From NCBI GenBank assembly GCA_020853075.1, contig JADYZS010000170.1, positions 1-7,157 of the forward strand: a stretch of DNA of 7,157 bases. Reading direction: 5' to 3'. A program made the translations under genes and the position numbers. Below the pieces are notes generated by a model. The model ran no database searches. It was not told the DNA's origin and saw nothing but the letters and a program-made list of their open reading frames with translations. This document shows, piece by piece, positions 1 through 6,555 of the stretch. Numbering within the stretch: the first letter of the stretch is position 1; each line of letters begins with the position of its first letter. The DNA is from Anaerolineae bacterium (GTDB taxonomy: Bacteria; Chloroflexota; Anaerolineae; JADYZS01).

Positions 1-1
1 C

Positions 2-946
2 AATTTCGTCAATCCGACGACGGTCCTGGGCATGGCGCTCCAACGCTACGCGCCCGCGGTCAAGAGTTTTGCCCTCTGCGACGGCCACCACGAACCGTAC
101 AATACCCTGCGCTGGTGCAAAACGGTGGACATTCTGCCCCCGGAGGCAACGGCGGTTCCGCCGGAGATCTTCGCCAAACTGGACCTTGCCATCGGCGGCG
201 TCAACCATTGTACCTGGCTCGTGCGCTTTCGCTACGACGGCCAGGATATGCTGCCGGTCTTTCACCGGAAACTGGAGGAATTGGCCCGCCGGGAGGAACG
301 AGCCCCCGGCGAGCACTCCAAAGCCCGCTACAACCACGCCTACGCGCTCCAACTCTTTGACCTCTACGGCGCATATCCGACAGCCGTCAGCCATACGAAA
401 GAATACGTCCCCTTTTTCCAGGGATACGGCGTGGCGTCGGTCGTTCCGGAGCCGATTCAACTTTTTGACGCCGCTGCGCGGGCGCGAGCGATGGCCGAAG
501 CCTGGCAGGTGACCGAACGATACGCGTCGGGTGAACTGAGCGCCGAGCAATTCCTGCAACAGATAGGCAACGACCACGCCAGCGACATTATTGAGGGGAT
601 GTGGGGTAACCTGGGCAAGCAGTTCTACATCAACACCACGAATGGGGGCGCGGTCACCAACTTGCCGGACGATGCCTTCCTGGAGCTGCGTTGCGACATT
701 GACATGCGCGGCCCGCGCCCGCAGCCTTTTGGTTCGTTCCCCAGGGGACTCCTGGCCCTTCAGCACCAGATACTGGATACCCACGAATTGACGGCAGAAG
801 CCGCCGTCACCGGCAACCGGGCCGTGCTGCGCCGCGCTATGCTGACCGATCCTCTCTGCAACAACATCGGCGACGCCGACAACTGCATCGCCGACCTGCT
901 GGCGGCGGAGCGCGAGGTCCTGCCTGCCTATTGGTATCAGTCGTGA
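2..946 (+). CDS. Glycoside hydrolase family 4 (alpha-galactosidase/alpha-glucosidase type), 5' end cut by the window
   Basis: GH4 enzymes cleave alpha- or beta-glycosides by an unusual redox-elimination mechanism that needs NAD+ and a divalent metal. The frame is open from base 2 and starts with NFVNP, matching the conserved NxxNP segment after the Rossmann fold, so about 130-150 N-terminal residues including the NAD-binding glycine motif lie off the window; the in-frame ATG at 32 is internal. In the 314 visible residues, Cys26 (ALCDGHH) and His69 (GGVNHCTW) match the two metal ligands of the family. Further family signatures are TKEYVPFF (about 130) and INTTNGGAVTNLPDD (about 210-224), and the C-terminal helical region ends in the usual LLAAEREVLPAYW style. 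The spacing from Cys26 to His69 is 43 residues against roughly 30 in MelA/AglA-like enzymes, so there is a small insertion. The substrate cannot be fixed from this fragment. It probably acts in the cytoplasm on imported oligosaccharides or glycosides. Transcription ends at the hairpin just downstream. Confidence 0.9.
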   Translation, partial: NFVNPTTVLGMALQRYAPAVKSFALCDGHHEPYNTLRWCKTVDILPPEATAVPPEIFAKLDLAIGGVNHCTWLVRFRYDGQDMLPVFHRKLEELARREERAPGEHSKARYNHAYALQLFDLYGAYPTAVSHTKEYVPFFQGYGVASVVPEPIQLFDAAARARAMAEAWQVTERYASGELSAEQFLQQIGNDHASDIIEGMWGNLGKQFYINTTNGGAVTNLPDDAFLELRCDIDMRGPRPQPFGSFPRGLLALQHQILDTHELTAEAAVTGNRAVLRRAMLTDPLCNNIGDADNCIADLLAAEREVLPAYWYQS

Positions 947-970
947 GGCTGATGATGGCTGCCACCAGCA

Positions 971-1005
971 AAAGAAAAAGCCCGCCGCAAGGCGGGCTTC
1001 TTTAT
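971..1005. terminator. Bidirectional intrinsic terminator between convergent genes
   Basis: A perfect 7-bp GC stem (GCCCGCC at 980-986, GGCGGGC at 991-997) closes a GCAA tetraloop on the + strand. It is followed by TTCTTTAT for the + strand GH4 gene. Read on the minus strand, the same stem is followed by TTTTTCTTTT, a better T-tract, for the bactofilin gene that ends at 1015. Only 68 bases separate the two convergent stop codons, so one hairpin serving both directions fits the layout. Confidence 0.9.
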
Positions 1006-1014
1006 CTTGGGATG

Positions 1015-1449
1015 CTATCTCTTGTGGACCGGCTCCTCTTCCAGCACCGGGATAGGGCCTGATGGCGGCGGGATGACGAACGGCTCCTCCGGCACCTCGC
1101 CCATCATCTCCAGTTCGCCTTGCAGGAACGCGCCCTCGTCCAGCAGGAACGAGGCGACCCTGACCTTGCCCCAGATGCGGCCACTCGCCAGGAGTTCCAC
1201 CCGCTGTGCCTCAATGCTCCCCTTGAAAGCCCCGGCGACGGACACGGTACGCGCGCGGATGTCGGCCATGATCTTGGCCGACTCGCTGATCAGGACGTTG
1301 CCCAACGTCTCAATAGACCCGCCTTCCATCGTGCCATCCAGCCGGACGCTGCCATCACAGCGGATGTCGCCAGCGAGGGTCGCGCGGGGGCCGAGGATGA
1401 CCTCAATCTGATCGGGCTCCGGACGTTTCTCTCTGCCGATTCCGAACAC
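1015..1449 (-). CDS. Bactofilin (polymer-forming cytoskeletal protein, DUF583)
   Basis: Bactofilins are small proteins that polymerise without nucleotide into filaments or membrane-associated patches and scaffold cell-shape, wall-synthesis or polar proteins. The 144-residue product has the expected plan: a short charged N-terminus (about 1-14), a right-handed beta-helix core (about 15-117) of regularly spaced G/A-x-hydrophobic turns (ATLAGDIRCDGSVRLDGTMEG, then ESAKIMADIRARTVSVAGAFKGSIEA), and an unstructured Pro/Glu-rich tail (about 120-144). I chose the GTG at 1447-1449 because an AAGGAG ribosome-binding site lies six bases upstream (1456-1461) and the product begins MFG, as bactofilins often do. 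The length is normal for the family. The gene follows DUF4446 on the same strand after 183 bases that contain a perfect short palindrome and a dispersed repeat, so it may have its own promoter, although I found no convincing -35/-10 pair. Which cell structure it scaffolds cannot be told. Confidence 0.88.
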   Translation of the reverse strand: MFGIGREKRPEPDQIEVILGPRATLAGDIRCDGSVRLDGTMEGGSIETLGNVLISESAKIMADIRARTVSVAGAFKGSIEAQRVELLASGRIWGKVRVASFLLDEGAFLQGELEMMGEVPEEPFVIPPPSGPIPVLEEEPVHKR

Positions 1450-1465
1450 GCTCGTCTCCTTCGTA

Positions 1466-1480
1466 TCAACAGACTGTTGA
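1466..1480. promoter_or_regulatory. Perfect 7-1-7 palindrome in the bactofilin leader
   Basis: TCAACAG and CTGTTGA flank a single A, giving a perfect inverted repeat that ends 16 bases before the GTG start and five bases before the ribosome-binding site of bactofilin. It could be an operator for a dimeric regulator. It could also be chance: as RNA its one-base loop is sterically poor, so a DNA site is the better reading. No promoter elements were recognised around it. Confidence 0.3.
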
Positions 1481-1490
1481 CTGTCTTCAG

Positions 1491-1576
1491 GTCAGCGGAT
1501 AGGTAATGGATTAGCGGATGGCCGTCACATCGCTATCATCATCCGTTAATCTGCTACGCCGCAGGCATCCGCTGAC
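1491..1576. repeat. Dispersed intergenic nested inverted repeat, copy A
   Basis: The outer arms are a perfect 10-bp inverted pair, GTCAGCGGAT (1491-1500) and ATCCGCTGAC (1567-1576). Inside them GATTAGCGGAT (1509-1519) pairs with ATCCGTTAATC (1541-1551) with one G-U. The right part, 1541-1578, matches 6586-6623 at 34 of 38 positions. The 28 bases to its left start with the same AGCGGATGG word at the same spacing in both copies, with a diverged middle. It lies in the gap between DUF4446 and bactofilin. It encodes nothing visible and behaves like a REP/MITE-type element or a transcribed structured leader. Confidence 0.75.
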
Positions 1577-1632
1577 CCCACCGACACACCCTTTCGGGGG
1601 TCTGAGATAGCCATCTGGAATCCCCGGAAGCG

Positions 1633-2160
1633 TTATGAGCCGTTGCGCCTCCGCTCGCGGGCCTGCGCGATGGCCTGGCGTTCCTCATCGCCCAGATGCA
1701 TAGCGTCCCAGGCGTGCAAAGCGCGGGCGTATATGCGCGTTCCATCCCGGCTATGAAGCGACGTGATGAGCGCACCGTCGCCGTGGGCATCGGTCAAAGC
1801 CAGGGTGAAACTCTGGTCACCGCCGGTGTTGGTAAAGGGGTTGAAGCGCACAATCCCCAGGTGCTGCAAGTCGTACTCCGAGGCGCGCTGCAACGCGTGC
1901 AAGGCTGAGTCCAGTTCCTCCATGCGCGCCATCGCCGCGCGCACCTGTTCCATCTGCTGCAGGAGAATCTGCTCCAGGCTGCTTCCCTTCGCGCCCTGGG
2001 TCAACCGCGCGTATATCACCTTCAGACGGCGCAGTTCGCTGAAGGTGACCACCTGCCAGATGGACAGGAGTAAAAGGAAGACCAAGAGGACAAGGAAGAG
2101 TGCCCCAGCGTTGGCTTGTAGGAGCGAGAAGAAATTGCTCAACGGCTTCTCCAGGGTCAT
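1633..2160 (-). CDS. DUF4446 family membrane-anchored protein
   Basis: The product has 175 residues and no known biochemical function. One transmembrane helix spans about residues 18-38 (a Leu/Val/Phe-rich run). It is followed by a charged, probably coiled-coil stretch (about 60-95, with repeated Leu/Met spacing) and the DUF4446 hallmark region: LGIVRFNPF (101-109), then GGDQSFTLALTD and the ALITSLHSRDGTRIYARAL block. The tail is rich in Arg and Glu. The predicted topology is a short N-terminus, a single membrane pass and a large soluble domain, probably cytoplasmic. The ATG at 2158-2160 is the only plausible start, because an in-frame TAA lies 39 bases upstream with no other start between. 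No Shine-Dalgarno sequence is visible; instead a minimal frame ATG-AAA-TGA (2157-2165) overlaps the start as ATGA. It follows prs on the same strand after 95 bases, so co-transcription is likely. Confidence 0.85.
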   Translation of the reverse strand: MTLEKPLSNFFSLLQANAGALFLVLLVFLLLLSIWQVVTFSELRRLKVIYARLTQGAKGSSLEQILLQQMEQVRAAMARMEELDSALHALQRASEYDLQHLGIVRFNPFTNTGGDQSFTLALTDAHGDGALITSLHSRDGTRIYARALHAWDAMHLGDEERQAIAQARERRRNGS

Positions 2161-2255
2161 TTCATTGTTCGGTTTAAGCGTTGTCCGTTGGATTTATCCG
2201 ATGGCGGGTCCATCTGCATGAGAACAAACAGGCTCTACAGTCTCTCCTGGTCGTG

Positions 2256-3203
2256 TCAGAAAGGCTGCACGAGCGGTCCAACGGTGATCCCCTCGTGGAT
2301 GCGGCGGATCGCGTCGGCCAGGAGCGGCCCTACCGAGACTACTTGCACCTTCTTGTGTTGTTTCTCCGGCGGCAGAGGGATCGTATTCGTAACAACTAGC
2401 TCTTTGATGATCGGGTTATCCAGTTTGGCGAGAGACTTGCCCACCAGCACCGGATGGGTGACAGCGAGGTAGATTTCCGGGCGGGCCCCGGCCTCTACCA
2501 GAGCAGGAAGTTCATCAATGATGCTTCCCCCCGCGATAACGTCATCAATGACGATGGGGATTCTATCTTTGATGTCGCCCACCACGTGGGTCACACGCAC
2601 GCCTCCCCCATCTACGTGCCGCTTGTACATCAGAACCAGCGGCAGCCCTAGAAACTCGGCATATTTGCCCGCATGTTTGGCCCGGCCAACGTCGGGCGAG
2701 ACGATGGTCGCGTTGCGGAAGCGCTCGCTGCGGAAGTGCTGCGCCAGCACCGGGATACCGGATAGGGGGTCCACCGGCACGGTAAAGAAGCCTTGAATGG
2801 CGGGCGCGTGGATGTCTATGTAGATGACGCGGGTGACGCCCAGGGTCTCCATCATCGTCGCCACCACGCGCGCGCTGATGGCCTCTCGCCCTCGCGACAT
2901 CCGATCCTGCCGCGCGTAGGGGAAATAAGGCACAACCACGGTGATGCTGTGGGCCGAGGCACGGCGGAAGGCATCCACCAGGAGGAGCAATTCCATCAGG
3001 TGGTCGTTCACTGGCGCCGGGCAGGGCTGTATCAGGAAAATATCCTGGCTCCGCACCAGATCATCAATCATCACGTGCACTTCGGTGTCGGGGAACCTCT
3101 CAATGGAACAACGCCCCAGGCGCGTGCCTAAGATGGCCGCGATCTCCTCGGCCAAGGGGCGGTTGGCATTGCCGGCGAAAACGCGCAGTTGGTGTGTGAG
3201 CAT
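2256..3203 (-). CDS. prs: Ribose-phosphate pyrophosphokinase (PRPP synthase) homologue with altered active-site loops
   Basis: PRPP synthase makes 5-phosphoribosyl diphosphate from ribose 5-phosphate and ATP for purine, pyrimidine, histidine, tryptophan and NAD synthesis. With the ATG at 3201-3203 the product has 315 residues, the same as E. coli Prs, and begins MLTHQLRVFAGNAN. The longer frame from 3224 adds seven residues, but its ATG overlaps the -10 box of the predicted promoter, so the shorter start is preferred. Visible signatures are RFPDTEV (36-42), APVNDHLMEL, YFPYARQDRM (93-102), DIHAPAIQGFF (130-140), SPDVG (169-173), a Rossmann-like IVIDD (217-221) and THPV. Departures from the usual active site: the ribose-phosphate loop reads DDVIAGGS rather than DDMIDTGGT, one residue short and lacking the second Asp and the first Thr; KRH (194-196) replaces KRR; and the SPDxGG segment reads SPDVGR. 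It is probably still a PRPP synthase, but a diverged paralogue with reduced or different activity is possible. Confidence 0.87.
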   Translation of the reverse strand: MLTHQLRVFAGNANRPLAEEIAAILGTRLGRCSIERFPDTEVHVMIDDLVRSQDIFLIQPCPAPVNDHLMELLLLVDAFRRASAHSITVVVPYFPYARQDRMSRGREAISARVVATMMETLGVTRVIYIDIHAPAIQGFFTVPVDPLSGIPVLAQHFRSERFRNATIVSPDVGRAKHAGKYAEFLGLPLVLMYKRHVDGGGVRVTHVVGDIKDRIPIVIDDVIAGGSIIDELPALVEAGARPEIYLAVTHPVLVGKSLAKLDNPIIKELVVTNTIPLPPEKQHKKVQVVSVGPLLADAIRRIHEGITVGPLVQPF

Positions 3204-3222
3204 ATAGGGTCGCCTGGATGGC

Positions 3223-3251
3223 ATTATATGCTAACCTGGCATAAGGGTCAA
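3223..3251 (-). promoter_or_regulatory. Sigma-70-type promoter of prs
   Basis: On the minus strand TTGACC (3251-3246) and a perfect TATAAT (3228-3223) are separated by exactly 17 bases. The expected transcription start is near 3216, giving a leader of only about 13 bases before the ATG at 3203. An AGG lies nine bases before that ATG as a weak ribosome-binding site. The promoter sits directly downstream of the terminator at 3269-3329, so prs transcription is insulated from the oxidoreductase gene. Confidence 0.78.
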
Positions 3252-3268
3252 ACAGAGGAGGGACGGTC

Positions 3269-3329
3269 AAAAAACCCTAAAGGTCTTCGTAGAGACGATC
3301 CGCCAGCTCGTCTCTACAGACCTTCAGGG
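3269..3329 (-). terminator. Long-stem intrinsic terminator of the oxidoreductase gene
   Basis: The arms at 3275-3298 and 3308-3329 form a stem of about 21-22 bp with one bulge and a nine-base loop. The base is CCCTGAAGGTCT against AGACCTTTAGGG and the upper part is GTAGAGACGA against TCGTCTCTAC. On the minus strand it is followed by six T's (3274-3269). It starts 33 bases after the stop codon of the large oxidoreductase gene, whose transcript it should end. The stem is much longer than a usual terminator, and its GTAGAGACGA palindrome resembles a widespread dispersed repeat, so it may be a repeat recruited as a terminator. Confidence 0.82.
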
Positions 3330-3361
3330 CTTCTCCGAACCGACGCGACCTTATAGAATAC

Positions 3362-6300
3362 TTATTGTTTCGTGTGCCCGTTCACTCCATTCGCGGTCTT
3401 CCCCCGCAGGTAGTCAATCATCGGCTGCGTGACCAGCGGCACCACGTCGCCGATCATGTGCGGCATCAGGTTGTCCATCACCTGGGGCATCAGCGCCGGC
3501 ATCTGCTCGGCCATGTAATCCGGCATGGGGATGCGCTCGGCCACCCGCGCCAGCATCGTCGGCATCACTTTCGGCATCATCATCGGCAGGAGGCGAGGGA
3601 AGAGGATGGGGAACATCGGCTTCATCAGTTCCAGCGAACCGGGGACCTTGCCCATCAAGCGCATCATCGGCCCCATGCCGAAGGGCATGGCGTTAATCAA
3701 CTCAGGCCACATCGTCCCCATGAGGTCGGCGAAGCCTTGCGGCGTCATCAAGGCGATCATCGCCTCAAAGACGGCCCACTGCCGGCGCACCTCCGGGTTC
3801 GGGTCGGGGAAGTCGTAGCCCAGGGCCGAGGAAGCGAAGCGTGCCAGGTCCACCACTTCCACCGGCACCTGCTTCTTATCGGCAGAGACCCGCAGTTGGA
3901 ACTCGCAGCAGGGGCAGAGGGCCAGCACCTTCTCCGCGCCCGCCTCCACCGCCTCGTCCAGACGGATTTTGCCGATGTCGGCAGCCACCGGCGGCTCTTT
4001 GATAAGGGTCAACACGGAACCGCAGCAGTGAGAGTTCTGGTGGTGATGGCTCATCTCCACGAAATTGACGTTGGGGATTGCCTTGATGACGTCCCGGGGC
4101 GGCTCATAGACGCCGGAGACGCGCCCGATGTGGCAGGAATCGTGCCAGGTGACGGTCACAGGCTCCTTGCCGTTGGCCGGGAACTGGAACTCGCCCGCCT
4201 TGATTTTCTCCGAGACCAGTTCACTGTAATGCTTGGCGGTGATGCCGTACTCTATGCCGAGTTTCTTGGCCCAGGTCGGATAGGCGTGCCGCCACATCAT
4301 GTCGCAGGCGGGGCAGGAACTGATGACCGTGTCGGCGCCAGCGTCTTTCACCGCCTGGATGTTCTGCTTCATCGTCTCCACAAAGAGGTCCCATTTACCG
4401 GCGACCAGCATCGGCGTGGCGCAGCAACTCTCCTTCTCGCCGAGGTAGGTGAAGTCCACACCAGCGGCATCCAGCAGGCGGACGCTCGCCATGCCGATGT
4501 CGTTTTCCACGTAACTGGCGGTGCAACCGGCGAAATAGACGTTCTTCGCTTTGTGCTCCGGCCCGTGCTTCGGCAGGAGGTCCTTCGGGAACCAAGCGGC
4601 GCGATCCTTGCGGTAGCCGGCCCAGATGTCGCCTTCCGCGCTGAGGGCCGCCGACATCATCTCAAAGGGCGGGAAGGTCATCCTCTTGTCTTCGTTGATG
4701 AGTTGGCCCCGCAGTTTCATCCACGAGGGCTCAATGGGGAGCGCGGCCGAGCAGCGGAGGTTGCACATCTCGCAGGTGGTGCAGACGAGCATCGTATCCA
4801 CCATGAACTGATCCCAGTTCTCCCGACCCTCCATGTATTCCCGCAGCCAATACCATTTGCCGCGCGGCGTCTGGCTCTCCCAGCCGCGCCCGTAGAACTG
4901 GTCGCACTCATCTATGCAGTAGCCACATTGGGAGCAGGAGTAGGCATACCAGGCTACATCCGCCGGGATGTCACGCACCCTGTGCCGTGCCCGGGCGGGC
5001 ACGCCAGGGCGAACGGCTGGCTTGGTAGGCCGCTCGCCGACCTGGGTGATGACGTAGTTGCCGAAGGGTCGGATCAGCGGCTCAAAGGTGCTGGCAAGGC
5101 CGAGGGCAATACCGGGGAGGCCGTTGCCGATGACCTTGCCGGGGTTCATGAGCCCTTTGGGGTCCACCTGCTTCTTGAAGGCGTCCATCCGGTTCATGCG
5201 GTCGCTGCCCAGCACCTGGCGCGCCTTCTTGCTGAAGTAGAGGCCGGTGCTGTATGGCCGCCCGCCGTGCTTCTCGGCGATCTTCATCAGCGTCATCACC
5301 AGGCCGAAGACGAAGTTATAACTGAACTTGCGCTGGTCGCTGGGGATGAAGCCCAGGATGACAACTTCTGGTTTGCCGCCTGCACCCCGGCGGATGATGA
5401 CGCCTTCCTTGACCAGCGGCTGGTCTATCTTGCGTTCAATCTCCGTCATCACGTCGCCCAGGGCGCCCAACGGGATGACGACCTCGGCGGGAACCAGCGA
5501 TGGCCCCAGGCGCTTGACGACCATCAGTTTGAAGCGGTTCTTCCACTCGTGCTCGGCGATGCGCTCGCTCAGGATTTCGGCCTCGCACGGCTTGAGGATC
5601 TCCGGCAGTTTGCCCATCACTGCCTCATGGTCTTTCTTACGGAAAGCCAGGGTCATGATGTAGGCGGCCGGCAGCAGCACCCGCTCCTCCACTGGATGGC
5701 CGTAGTGCTCCATGAGGGGGGCGCGGTTCTTCAGTTCGGCCATCTTGGGGTTGATGAAGACAAGAGACCAGATGGGGAGTTCGGCAGCAGCGATAGCCTC
5801 TACCAACTTCTGCAAGTCGTAAGGGTTAGGGCAGCCGATGCTTACGATGTCCAAATCCTCCAGCGGCTGCACCTTGAGGGTGAGTTGGCTGATAAAGCCG
5901 GTGATCCCTTCGGCATCGGCGATGACGTCCAACTCGTGGCCGGTGAACTCCCGCACCTCGCCGCTAGGCAGGACGACGCGCGCGCTGAGGACGTTCTCGC
6001 GATACCAACCGGCCTCGTAGGAGCCGATGCCCGCGCCGCCTTGGGCCAGCCAGCCGCCAGCAGTAGAGGATGGGTAACTGGTGGGGTAGAGGCGCAGGGT
6101 CAAGCCCTCCTTCGCCAGTTCCCTATCCAGTTTCTCCCACACGACGCCCGCCTCCACCGTCGCCGTCTGGGCCGCGGTGTCAATGTCAAGGACCCGCTTC
6201 AGGCGATAGAAATCAACGACGACGCCCTTCTTGACCGGGATGACACCGCCATAGCCGGACGAACCTTTGCCGCGCGGCGTCAATGGGACATCGTTGGCCG

Positions 6301-6508
6301 CCGCCCAGCGGACTAACTCCACCAGTTCCGCCTCGCTCTCCGGCTGCACGACGGCATCCGGCACGGTGTTGCCGATGAGCGGCTTGAAGAGGCTGGGCAT
6401 GGCGGCGATGTCATGCCCGTACAGTTTGCGCTCCACTTTGCGGAACGATACGCGGCTGCCGAATTTGCCTTCCAGCCACGTCTTTTGCTGGGTGCCAACA
6501 GTGGTCAT
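3362..6508 (-). CDS. FAD-linked oxidase / Fe-S / cysteine-rich domain fusion (GlcD-GlcF-like), with Met/Pro-rich tail
   Basis: This 1048-residue protein resembles D-lactate, glycolate or 2-hydroxyacid dehydrogenases in which a flavin domain passes electrons to a fused Fe-S subunit. Domains in order: PCMH-type FAD-binding domain (about 50-217; RGKGSSGYGG 79-88, STAGGWLAQGG near 150); FAD-oxidase C-terminal domain ending in DPKGLMNPGKVIG (449-461); two 4Fe-4S motifs of the CxxCxxCxxxC type (Cys525/528/531/535 and 576/579/582/586); two cysteine-rich (CCG) domains (Cys662, 695-696, 732/735 and Cys792, 828-829, 865/868), of which the first reads CCA instead of CCG; then a tail (about 920-1033) very rich in Met and Pro. 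No signal peptide is seen; it is probably cytoplasmic and may touch the membrane to reduce quinone. The start at 6508 is chosen because AAGGGGAG lies seven bases upstream; a 25-residue longer frame would run into the repeat at 6556. The substrate is not determinable. E. coli YdiJ has a comparable plan and size. Confidence 0.9.
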   Translation of the reverse strand: MTTVGTQQKTWLEGKFGSRVSFRKVERKLYGHDIAAMPSLFKPLIGNTVPDAVVQPESEAELVELVRWAAANDVPLTPRGKGSSGYGGVIPVKKGVVVDFYRLKRVLDIDTAAQTATVEAGVVWEKLDRELAKEGLTLRLYPTSYPSSTAGGWLAQGGAGIGSYEAGWYRENVLSARVVLPSGEVREFTGHELDVIADAEGITGFISQLTLKVQPLEDLDIVSIGCPNPYDLQKLVEAIAAAELPIWSLVFINPKMAELKNRAPLMEHYGHPVEERVLLPAAYIMTLAFRKKDHEAVMGKLPEILKPCEAEILSERIAEHEWKNRFKLMVVKRLGPSLVPAEVVIPLGALGDVMTEIERKIDQPLVKEGVIIRRGAGGKPEVVILGFIPSDQRKFSYNFVFGLVMTLMKIAEKHGGRPYSTGLYFSKKARQVLGSDRMNRMDAFKKQVDPKGLMNPGKVIGNGLPGIALGLASTFEPLIRPFGNYVITQVGERPTKPAVRPGVPARARHRVRDIPADVAWYAYSCSQCGYCIDECDQFYGRGWESQTPRGKWYWLREYMEGRENWDQFMVDTMLVCTTCEMCNLRCSAALPIEPSWMKLRGQLINEDKRMTFPPFEMMSAALSAEGDIWAGYRKDRAAWFPKDLLPKHGPEHKAKNVYFAGCTASYVENDIGMASVRLLDAAGVDFTYLGEKESCCATPMLVAGKWDLFVETMKQNIQAVKDAGADTVISSCPACDMMWRHAYPTWAKKLGIEYGITAKHYSELVSEKIKAGEFQFPANGKEPVTVTWHDSCHIGRVSGVYEPPRDVIKAIPNVNFVEMSHHHQNSHCCGSVLTLIKEPPVAADIGKIRLDEAVEAGAEKVLALCPCCEFQLRVSADKKQVPVEVVDLARFASSALGYDFPDPNPEVRRQWAVFEAMIALMTPQGFADLMGTMWPELINAMPFGMGPMMRLMGKVPGSLELMKPMFPILFPRLLPMMMPKVMPTMLARVAERIPMPDYMAEQMPALMPQVMDNLMPHMIGDVVPLVTQPMIDYLRGKTANGVNGHTKQ

Positions 6509-6555
6509 GTGCTTTCTCCCCTTGGGAATCATGTATTTGTATCTGGAAGATGGAG

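Noticed and set aside
1007..1506. Two + strand open frames overlapping bactofilin
   Set aside because: They are antisense shadows of the bactofilin frame, with no ribosome-binding site and no recognisable protein features.
1582..1600. Small hairpin ACCC/GGGT after the DUF4446 stop codon as a terminator
   Set aside because: The stem is only about four pairs and no T-run follows on the minus strand.
2185..2204. Imperfect palindrome CCGTTGGAT-TT-ATCCGATGG between prs and DUF4446
   Set aside because: It pairs only with two G-U pairs and has a two-base loop and no T-tract, so it is not a convincing terminator. It may be a decayed relative of the ATCCG repeats, but the match is too short to claim. 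The rest of the 2161-2255 gap shows nothing recognisable.
3365..6316. A 983-codon open frame on the + strand, rich in His, antisense to the oxidoreductase gene
   Set aside because: Its composition (HRLRDQRHHVADHVRHQ and similar) is the mirror of GC-rich codons and of the Met (CAT) codons of the tail. It resembles no protein I know, while the minus strand encodes clear FAD, Fe-S and CCG motifs throughout.
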